Positions 14,220 through 19,288 of a stretch of DNA of 32,424 nt are shown here, piece after piece. Made by a program: the position numbers and the translations under genes. A model generated the notes under the pieces. The model did no database searches. It saw nothing but the letters and a program-made list of their open reading frames with translations, and was not told where the DNA came from. The stretch covers positions 1 to 32,424 of the IMG/VR virus record IMGVR_UViG_3300029258_003820. One strand, written 5' to 3'. The first letter of the stretch is position 1. Every line of letters begins with the position of its first letter. Source of the DNA: a virus.

Positions 14220-14684
14220 ATGTACAAAATTTGTGAATCATGTAACAGCGAGTTCGAAACTGTTATTAACAGTCAGACCGAATGTGGTAGCTGTTTAGTC
14301 AGACCTGGAAATGCCAGGTCCAGGACCTATGCAAAAAAGATATGTATTGATTGTGAGACCGAATTCATCCCGTCCGGTCCCAGAACTCTTCGATGCCCAA
14401 ATTGTAATGACCGTAAAAATGATACCTGGGAAGATATCTCAAAGGATTATACTCCAGGTTGTTTAACAGCAGACATGCCTGAGAGTACCACTAAACCACC
14501 AAATGAAGATGAGATGACCGAGAATACCACCAAAATTAAACGGCCCTTAAACGCCGTTAAAGACAGCTCTATCGGGTCACTCTGTCAGGGAGTATTATCT
14601 CTGACCGGTGCCGATGAAATAACAATGGTCATTAATGACCTGGAAATCTCAATCAGTAAAATTAAGACCGAGGAGGATCAATGA
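14220..14684 (+). CDS. Double zinc-ribbon protein
   Basis: This 154-residue protein starts at the ATG at 14220 (GAAAGGA upstream), not at the GTG at 14109, which would translate the hairpin module. It has two four-Cys ribbons. The first is CESCNSEFETVINSQTECGSC (about residues 5-25, two C-x-x-C pairs). The second is CIDCETEF...RCPNC (about 41-60). The C-terminal half is acidic and Thr-rich and ends in a helix (TGADEITMVINDLEISISKI). It could be a DNA- or RNA-binding accessory factor of replication or transcription. The stop overlaps the ATG of a 13-codon ORF (ATGA). Confidence 0.6.
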   Translation: MYKICESCNSEFETVINSQTECGSCLVRPGNARSRTYAKKICIDCETEFIPSGPRTLRCPNCNDRKNDTWEDISKDYTPGCLTADMPESTTKPPNEDEMTENTTKIKRPLNAVKDSSIGSLCQGVLSLTGADEITMVINDLEISISKIKTEEDQ

Positions 14685-14722
14685 CCGAGAATTTCGAATT
14701 AATACTGGAAACAGGTGTATGA
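14681..14722 (+). CDS. 13-residue coupling mini-ORF
   Basis: The ORF encodes MTENFELILETGV after AGGAGG (14671-14676). Its ATG overlaps the stop of the zinc-ribbon gene, and its TGA overlaps the ATG at 14719 of the Gly-rich gene, giving two ATGA junctions 38 bases apart. It probably carries ribosomes on to the next gene; the peptide itself may have no role. Confidence 0.4.
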   Translation: MTENFELILETGV

Positions 14723-15057
14723 CCGAAGGAGATGGGTCTGGGAATGTGCACGAGTCTGGAAATGGGTCTGGAAATGGGTCTGGATACGGGTTTGGGTCTG
14801 GGGACGGAGATGGGTACGGAACCGGGTCTGGGTTTGGGTCTGGGGACGGGTCTGGTTCTGGGGACGGGTACGGAGATGGATACGGGTCTGGGGGTGGGTT
14901 CGGAGATGGGCACGGGTACGGAGAGGGAAATATAGTTGAAAGAGAAAAAATAGAATTAAATATTTTAAATAATCTCAAGGATTCTGAACTTCCTCTCTTT
15001 ATGACCTGGGAATTTCCTGGAAACAGAGACCACTTCGAAAAGAGATTAAAAGTTTGA
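14719..15057 (+). CDS. Gly-rich repeat protein (GSG/GDG/GYG)
   Basis: This is a 112-residue protein. Residues about 4-72 are nearly strict G-x-G dipeptide repeats with x = S, D, Y, F, N, T or H (for example GDGYGTGSGFGSGDG). The C-terminal ~40 residues are an ordinary helix-plus-strand segment (NIVEREKIELNIL, LFMTWEFPGNRDHF). Similar low-complexity Gly-repeat proteins occur in other phage genomes, with no function I know of. The start is coupled to the mini-ORF stop. The repeat is encoded by GGGTCTGG-like units, and the coding strand can form a canonical G-quadruplex. Minus-strand Pro/Ser-rich frames here are shadows. Confidence 0.6.
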   Translation: MTEGDGSGNVHESGNGSGNGSGYGFGSGDGDGYGTGSGFGSGDGSGSGDGYGDGYGSGGGFGDGHGYGEGNIVEREKIELNILNNLKDSELPLFMTWEFPGNRDHFEKRLKV

Positions 15058-15117
15058 TATCCAGGTATATAATAGTTTTGAGGCGGCCCGCCTGTCAGGG
15101 CAACATAAGGGGGAAGT

Positions 15118-15399
15118 ATGAGTATAAAGACATGGGAAGAGATAGTAGTAATTGAGCCAAAACTTGAGGATCTAAGGAAAAAGGCTGCTGAATCTAAATC
15201 ATCATGTTATATGAGTACATGGTATGGTGTCCCATATGGTACCGGGTTAAAGTACAGTATGGCCAAACTTGTTGGGTGGAGTTGCTCCAATAATGACCTT
15301 TGTAATAGTGTTGATTACTCTACAGCACAGCAAAAGATATATGGTGAATTACCCGACTGCACCGAATATTGTGATTCATGCAATAGAAAACCAAAATAA
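15118..15399 (+). CDS. Unknown early protein, 93 residues
   Basis: The start has a strong GGGGGAAGT just ahead of the ATG. The N-terminal third is a charged helix (PKLEDLRKKAAESKS). The middle is Tyr/Gly-rich (YMSTWYGVPYGTGLKYS), and the C-terminus carries four Cys (CTEYCDSC plus an upstream CSNNDLC), suggesting another small metal site. A short GC-rich palindrome (AGGCG/CGCCT at 15081-15093) lies before it. I do not recognise a family. It belongs to the last part of the early transcript. Confidence 0.55.
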   Translation: MSIKTWEEIVVIEPKLEDLRKKAAESKSSCYMSTWYGVPYGTGLKYSMAKLVGWSCSNNDLCNSVDYSTAQQKIYGELPDCTEYCDSCNRKPK

Positions 15400-15417
15400 C
15401 AAGACCTGGGAGGAAGT

Positions 15418-15684
15418 ATGAAGAACCTAATTAAAATTTTATCCCTGTCAGTAGTACTTATTTTTGCTGGTGGTATGTTAGTTACTTCGAGCAGCCAGTA
15501 TGGTAATTATAAACAGTATCGATGCCATACCTGTTATCATTGCCAGGGATTTGGGTCAGTTAAATGCTCTATGTGTCAGGGAAAAGGAACCGCATGGGGG
15601 AATGATTGTACCTGTCCGAGCTGCAAAGGTAGAGGCTATAAACTTTGTTATGTATGCAAAGGACGTGGAGAAGTATGTAGATAA
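15418..15684 (+). CDS. Secreted or membrane-anchored DnaJ-type zinc-finger protein
   Basis: This is an 88-residue protein. Residues 1-26 (MKNLIKILSLSVVLIFAGGM...) are a signal peptide or N-terminal anchor: Lys positive, long hydrophobic core. Residues about 36-88 hold four C-x-x-C units with DnaJ-type C-x-G-x-G endings (CYHCQGFG, CSMCQGKG, CPSCKGRG, CYVCKGRG). This matches the two-zinc cysteine-rich domain of DnaJ, without J domain or substrate-binding domain. It would act outside the cytoplasm, perhaps as a disulfide or folding modulator in the envelope. The Shine-Dalgarno is GGGAGGAAGT. It is the last gene before the strong terminator. Confidence 0.7.
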   Translation: MKNLIKILSLSVVLIFAGGMLVTSSSQYGNYKQYRCHTCYHCQGFGSVKCSMCQGKGTAWGNDCTCPSCKGRGYKLCYVCKGRGEVCR

Positions 15685-15705
15685 TTAATATCGAAATAGT
15701 TCCAT

Positions 15706-15742
15706 AAAAGGTCCGAAAATTAACTTTTTCGGACCTTTTTTT
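15706..15742 (+). terminator. Rho-independent terminator of the early block
   Basis: GGTCCG (15710-15715) pairs with CGGACC (15730-15735), extended by AAAA/TTTT on both sides of the stem and followed by a T-tract to 15742. The A-tract upstream makes it potentially bidirectional. Confidence 0.9.
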
Positions 15743-15751
15743 ATTAAAAAC

Positions 15752-15780
15752 TTGCAATTATCGTGTAAAAGGGCTATAAT
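15752..15780 (+). promoter_or_regulatory. Promoter of the packaging genes
   Basis: TTGCAA (15752-15757), a 17-bp spacer and a perfect TATAAT (15775-15780), located just after the early terminator and about 50 bp before the small terminase start. Confidence 0.8.
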
Positions 15781-15828
15781 AATGGTAGATTTAATACTCT
15801 TTCAATACTTCTGACCAGAGGAATTATT

Positions 15829-16215
15829 ATGGCACATCCTGGAGGCCGTCCCACCAAATACAAAAAATCATATTGCAAAGATGTCATCGATTACTTCCAC
15901 ACAGGCAACAAAGATTACTATCCATCCATAGCTGGATACGCTGCCAGGATCGGTGTAAGCAAGTTTACTATCTTCGAGTGGGCCAAAACTATACCCGAGT
16001 TTTCTAACGCTTTAGACAAGGGAAGGGCTATTGGAGAGGATTTATTGATCCGTGGCACCATGTCAGGGAGCTTTAATCCTAACTTCGCTAAGTTCGTTGG
16101 TCAGAACTTTTTTGGTATGGCTGAGAAGGTAGAATCTAAAAACGAGCACAACTTCCCGACCGGTATTAAGGTGAGCTTTGTTGGCGGAAAAAAGACCGAT
16201 GAAAAAGGAAACTGA
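15829..16215 (+). CDS. terS: Terminase small subunit
   Basis: This 128-residue DNA-recognition subunit of the packaging motor opens with GGRPTKYKKSYCKDV, a typical start for this family. A helix-turn-helix follows (YAARIGVSKFTIFEWAKTIPEFSNALDKG, about residues 42-70), then an oligomerisation helix (GEDLLIRGTMSG). Its place at the head of the packaging genes, just after a consensus promoter and with GAGGA before the ATG, supports the call. The large subunit is four genes downstream. The stop overlaps the next small gene by 17 bp. Confidence 0.85.
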   Translation: MAHPGGRPTKYKKSYCKDVIDYFHTGNKDYYPSIAGYAARIGVSKFTIFEWAKTIPEFSNALDKGRAIGEDLLIRGTMSGSFNPNFAKFVGQNFFGMAEKVESKNEHNFPTGIKVSFVGGKKTDEKGN

Positions 16216-16402
16216 AGAATCTTATAAGCTCGATGCTAATAGCTCTCTGTTAAGGTCAAAGGGGTTCGCTCTTTTTTGTGTGACCGCTGAAGGTGATATA
16301 GAATGCACATTTCACACAAGCAATCTCAACTTAGTAGAAGGAATCGGATTGAAGTCATACATTAACAATTTTAAAGGAAATGAAAATGAAGAAGAAATGT
16401 AA
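16199..16402 (+). CDS. Small protein overlapping terS, unknown
   Basis: This 67-residue protein uses the ATG at 16199; a TTG at 16178 is less likely. The sequence (MKKETEESYKLDANSSLL..., ALFCVTAEGDIECTFHTSN) has a predicted beta core (about residues 25-45) and an acidic C-terminus (NENEEEM). The Shine-Dalgarno is weak (GGAAAAAAG). It is in the same block as the terminase genes. No family is recognised. Confidence 0.5.
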   Translation: MKKETEESYKLDANSSLLRSKGFALFCVTAEGDIECTFHTSNLNLVEGIGLKSYINNFKGNENEEEM

Positions 16403-16430
16403 GGGCGGTAAAAAAGGAGGAAGAGGATGA
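16386..16430 (+). CDS. Tiny basic peptide ORF (MKKKCKGGKKGGRG)
   Basis: This 14-codon ORF has AAAGGA about 8 bases upstream. It overlaps the previous gene's end and, by ATGA, the next gene's start. Its Lys/Gly codons also build the AGGAGG Shine-Dalgarno of the next gene, so it may only be a translational-coupling device. Confidence 0.3.
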   Translation: MKKKCKGGKKGGRG

Positions 16431-16699
16431 GTGACGATATCAAAGAAATTAATGAAGCATTAGATGTAGCTCTTCAGGCAAATAACAAAAAAATTATTCC
16501 GGTCCGAAAGGGCCTGACAAATATTATTAATGTCGGAGTTTCATATTTAGTGTCATACACGGCCTTGTGGGTCACAAAAAAGTCAGGGGTGGAAATACCT
16601 GCTGACCTTATTACTGAGGCCCAGATCGGTCTTACAATGATTGTGGCAGGTCTTGTGACATCAGGCCTCAACTGGTGGAAGCATAGAGGAGATAAATAA
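16427..16699 (+). CDS. Two-span membrane protein, candidate holin
   Basis: This 90-residue protein has two hydrophobic segments, about residues 33-50 (INVGVSYLVSYTALWV) and 65-83 (AQIGLTMIVAGLVTSGLNWW), separated by a short polar loop (TKKSGVEIPADLI). The N-terminus is acidic and the C-terminus basic (WKHRGDK). This fits class II holins, which have two spans and under 100 residues, but no endolysin is adjacent. It has a strong AGGAGG Shine-Dalgarno. The next gene follows at once (stop and ATG abut at 16699/16700). Confidence 0.55.
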   Translation: MSDDIKEINEALDVALQANNKKIIPVRKGLTNIINVGVSYLVSYTALWVTKKSGVEIPADLITEAQIGLTMIVAGLVTSGLNWWKHRGDK

Positions 16700-17008
16700 A
16701 TGATCCCAGAATTAACTACTATAGGTGATGTTGTAGCAATCAAGCCGGACATACCACCTGACCGGACCCCTGGAGGTATATACTACCCAGAGGTCGAAGA
16801 CATGATGCTCAACGAGGAGCAATCAGGTGTCCGAGAGGGTGTTATACTATCAGCAGGACCTGATTGTGGAACTCTTAAGGTAGGTGACCGGGTAATGTAT
16901 CACAAATCACAGTGTGCTCCATGGGATTTCTCTGCCCCGGAATGTGAGACACCAGAGATCGTGCAATTTTTGCATGAGCATGAAGTCCTCGCTTTGTTGG
17001 AGACTTAA
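16700..17008 (+). CDS. GroES-like co-chaperonin
   Basis: This 102-residue protein has the length and landmarks of the Cpn10 family. The opening strand is IGDVVAIKPD. The mobile-loop segment has a G-G-I-hydrophobic tripeptide (TPGGIYYPE, GGIVL in E. coli GroES). The core is REGVILSAGP and LKVGDRVMYHK. The closing strand is HEHEVLALLE, matching the E-x-D/E-I-L-A-I-V end of GroES. It would cap the host GroEL during folding of phage proteins, as gp31 of T4 does. Its position directly before the large terminase (TAATG overlap) suggests help with capsid or terminase folding. The Cys/Trp-containing segment CAPWDFSAPEC is an addition not found in GroES. Confidence 0.75.
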   Translation: MIPELTTIGDVVAIKPDIPPDRTPGGIYYPEVEDMMLNEEQSGVREGVILSAGPDCGTLKVGDRVMYHKSQCAPWDFSAPECETPEIVQFLHEHEVLALLET

Positions 17009-18396
17009 TGGCAAGACCTGATATAAACATTGATATTCCAGAAATATTCTCCCCACTACTTACCCAGTCTGCCCGATATAAGGTATTCTGTTCGGGCCGA
17101 GGAGCTGGTAAATCATGGGCATGTGCACGTGCAGCTATTATAAAGGCTGTAAGTGGTAAGTACCGTATTTTGGCATGTCGCGAAGTCCAATCCTCTATAC
17201 GAGAGTCTGTGCATAAGCTACTGTGTGATACAATACAGACCATGGGCTTAGAATCCATGTTTGATATTAACGAGCGTGAAATAAGATGTCATGTGACCGG
17301 GTCAGAGTTCATCTTCGAAGGGCTGTGGCGTAATAGCCAGAGAATCAAGTCACTCGAATCAATCGATATTTGCTGGATTGAAGAAGGTCAGACAATTAGC
17401 GAGGAATCCTTACGGATATTAATACCGACAGTACGAAATCCCCAGTCAGAGTTTTGGATTATATTCAACCCAAAGTATAAGACCGATCCGGTCTATGTCC
17501 GTTTTGTTGAAAACCAACCAGATAACTGTATACTGGTAAAACACAGCTGGAGAGATAACCCTTATTTTCCAGATGTACTCCGTAAGGAAATGGAAGACGA
17601 CTTCGCTTATCGACCAGAGACAGCTAAAAATACGTGGGACGGAGAATGCTTAGAGGCAGGAGCTCATGTCTGGATCCCTCCTTATGATAAAAGAGTCCAT
17701 GTCAAAGATTTTGATCTAAAGAACATTAAGGATTATAAGATCTTTCAGGCCTTGGATCCTCACACAGCTTTTTACTCTGCAGCTGTATGGGCTGCACGGT
17801 GGAAGAAAGGTGATAGGTATTATACTTGGATATATGATGAGTATCCAAATTTCTCAGAGGTCTCAGGACATTATTCTGACATCCGAAAGAAATTACACTA
17901 TAAGGGGACATTAGCTGACATGTCTCGGACCTTCTTTGCCCGTGAGACCGGTAAGGAGGTAACTGCCAGGTATATCGATACACGATTCGCCAAAGGATTT
18001 GGTGGTGCACAATCCAATCTCATTAATAACACTGTAGGTCTTGTACAAAATTTTGCTAAGAAAGAAAATGGTGGTATACTATTTCTATTGCCCCAGGAGA
18101 AAAATATTGACGCGGCTAATGATCGGATAAAAAAAGATCTCGGCTACAATACTCTTGCTCCAATAAGCGAGTACAATGAGCCCTGTCTGTATGTTAGCCC
18201 ATCCTGCAAAAACACTATAAGGGCATTAACTAACCATAGATACATGGAAGAGTCGCAGAAGGAAGAAGAGGAATTTAAGGACTTTTCGGACGTCCTTTGT
18301 ATCCTTGAGGCAGGTCTGAGCGAGTACAGATGGCCAGGTAAACGAAAATCATTAAATGTCAGAGGAGGGGGTTCGGGGTCATGGATGGGGAACTAA
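17008..18396 (+). CDS. terL: Terminase large subunit
   Basis: This 462-residue packaging ATPase and nuclease has Walker A SGRGAGKSW (about residues 29-37) and Walker B IDICWIEEG (about 122-130, with the catalytic Glu pair). A coupling segment (FWIIFNPKYKTDP, about 150-162) follows. The C-terminal RuvC-like nuclease has a first Asp in FQALDPHTAF (~248) and a last Asp region in EFKDFSDVLCILE (~423-435). Motifs and length fit the Terminase_3/PBSX-type family. The start overlaps the co-chaperonin stop, and the stop overlaps the next gene by 16 bp. The C-terminal tail is basic and Gly-rich (RKSLNVRGGGSG). Confidence 0.93.
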   Translation: MARPDINIDIPEIFSPLLTQSARYKVFCSGRGAGKSWACARAAIIKAVSGKYRILACREVQSSIRESVHKLLCDTIQTMGLESMFDINEREIRCHVTGSEFIFEGLWRNSQRIKSLESIDICWIEEGQTISEESLRILIPTVRNPQSEFWIIFNPKYKTDPVYVRFVENQPDNCILVKHSWRDNPYFPDVLRKEMEDDFAYRPETAKNTWDGECLEAGAHVWIPPYDKRVHVKDFDLKNIKDYKIFQALDPHTAFYSAAVWAARWKKGDRYYTWIYDEYPNFSEVSGHYSDIRKKLHYKGTLADMSRTFFARETGKEVTARYIDTRFAKGFGGAQSNLINNTVGLVQNFAKKENGGILFLLPQEKNIDAANDRIKKDLGYNTLAPISEYNEPCLYVSPSCKNTIRALTNHRYMEESQKEEEEFKDFSDVLCILEAGLSEYRWPGKRKSLNVRGGGSGSWMGN

Positions 18397-18737
18397 AATT
18401 TGATTGTAAGTGTGAGGGGCATTGTTGTAGGGGCATAGGAGCGGTCGTAAAACATGCATATAGTATGTGTATGAAAGCAGCTGAAGATAACGAAGCAGTG
18501 GATCAGATAGTCTATGACCTGGCCGAGTTCCCTTATGAAATATGTGAAGACGGGTCCTGTTCCCAATTAGATCCTGGAGGCTTTTGTAAGATATATGCTT
18601 CCAGACCGACAGTATGTAACACTGATGCCATGTACGATAAGTATTACTCTAATGGTCTGACCAAGGAGCAGTTTTATGCCTTGAGTTATAAGAGTTGTGA
18701 AAAAATACACAGCAAGTATAATAAGGTGGAAAGTTGA
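18381..18737 (+). CDS. YkgJ-like Cys-cluster protein
   Basis: This 118-residue protein has nine or more Cys in the order C-x-C-x-x-x-C-C (CKCEGHCCRG, residues 9-18), C-E-D-G-S-C (~55-60), then FCKIYASRPTVC (~68-79) and a late Cys. The C-x-I-Y-x-x-R-P-x-x-C signature is typical of the CxxCxxCC (YkgJ/DUF) family, thought to chelate zinc or an iron-sulfur cluster. It overlaps terL by 16 bp and so is part of the packaging operon. A redox or metal-dependent modifying role is possible; none is shown. Confidence 0.6.
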   Translation: MDGELKFDCKCEGHCCRGIGAVVKHAYSMCMKAAEDNEAVDQIVYDLAEFPYEICEDGSCSQLDPGGFCKIYASRPTVCNTDAMYDKYYSNGLTKEQFYALSYKSCEKIHSKYNKVES

Positions 18738-18749
18738 AAGGGGTCTACA

Positions 18750-19025
18750 ATGTTCTCATCCCAATATGAAGATATGTACGAGCCAGTAATCAAAAGATTG
18801 AAAGAGAAGATTGCCGCCCTTGAAGAAGAGGTGAGAATTTTAACTTCGAAAAAGGAAGCAAGATTGAAGATACTGTTTATAGAAAGTCCCAGCAAGTGCC
18901 CCTATAATTGTGATGGATATTGCTCTAACGAAGCACCGGGGGCTAAAGGGTCATGTGACGATACTAAGGACAGTTTTCCGACAGAGTGCCCACTACAAAG
19001 TATTAATGGAGGAGAGAATGGATAG
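18750..19025 (+). CDS. Coiled-coil plus Cys-rich small protein
   Basis: This is a 91-residue protein. Residues 8-42 form a strong amphipathic coiled coil (VIKRLKEKIAALEEEVRIL). The C-terminal half has five Cys (KCPYNCDGYCSNEAP, SCDD, ECPL), probably a small metal site. A GGGG/AAGGGG-type Shine-Dalgarno precedes the ATG. It is encoded between the YkgJ-like gene and the short gene before the portal. No family is recognised. Confidence 0.55.
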   Translation: MFSSQYEDMYEPVIKRLKEKIAALEEEVRILTSKKEARLKILFIESPSKCPYNCDGYCSNEAPGAKGSCDDTKDSFPTECPLQSINGGENG

Positions 19026-19173
19026 TACATCATCGGTAATGATAGCGGTCACAGACATTATGACCGAGTGGTTAGAAATAGGAAGAAAAGGATCTTTGAC
19101 CATACATTGTGACGGTCAAACATTCAAGAAAATAGAGTTTAACTACCAGGTTAATTTAGAAAATAAAAATTAA
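19018..19173 (+). CDS. 51-residue protein upstream of the portal promoter
   Basis: The ATG at 19018 has a near-ideal GGAGGAGAG; longer in-frame starts upstream lie inside the preceding gene with no Shine-Dalgarno. The product (MDSTSSVMIAVTDIMTEWLE..., LTIHCDGQTFKKIEFNY) has one helix followed by two or three strands. It ends 2 bases before the -35 region of the portal promoter. The function is unknown. Confidence 0.55.
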   Translation: MDSTSSVMIAVTDIMTEWLEIGRKGSLTIHCDGQTFKKIEFNYQVNLENKN

Positions 19174-19175
19174 TC

Positions 19176-19204
19176 TTGATTAATCTTTTAATTTATGTTA
19201 TTAT
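19176..19204 (+). promoter_or_regulatory. Promoter before the portal gene
   Basis: TTGATT (19176-19181), a 17-bp spacer and TATTAT (19199-19204). The expected start of transcription is near 19211, giving a leader of about 75 bases before the terminator hairpin. Confidence 0.7.
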
Positions 19205-19245
19205 TTAAGTAACGCAACAACTACACATATAGGGTTATCTTCTAC

Positions 19246-19288
19246 AAAAGAGCCTTCAGTGACAGAAATCATTGGGGGCTCTTTTTTT
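19246..19288 (+). terminator. Terminator hairpin abutting the portal start codon
   Basis: AAAAGAGCC (19246-19254) pairs perfectly with GGCTCTTTT (19277-19285) around a 22-base loop, and the T-tract runs to 19288. The portal ATG is at 19289. This has the form of a complete intrinsic terminator and lies between a promoter and the portal reading frame. Confidence 0.75.

Noticed and set aside
14649-14978. Minus-strand Pro/Ser-rich ORFs opposite the Gly-repeat gene
   Set aside because: They are the complement of the GGN/GAN/TCN repeat codons; no ribosome site or promoter.
15045-15073. Possible promoter (ATTAAA-N17-TATAAT) before the 93-residue gene
   Set aside because: The -10 box is perfect but the -35 matches only three bases; by-chance TATAAT is common in this AT-rich DNA.
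19259-19288. GTG start for the portal giving ten extra residues
   Set aside because: The GTG lies in the terminator loop with no Shine-Dalgarno, and the peptide would be encoded by the stem and T-tract; the ATG at 19289 is the more natural start, though not proven.
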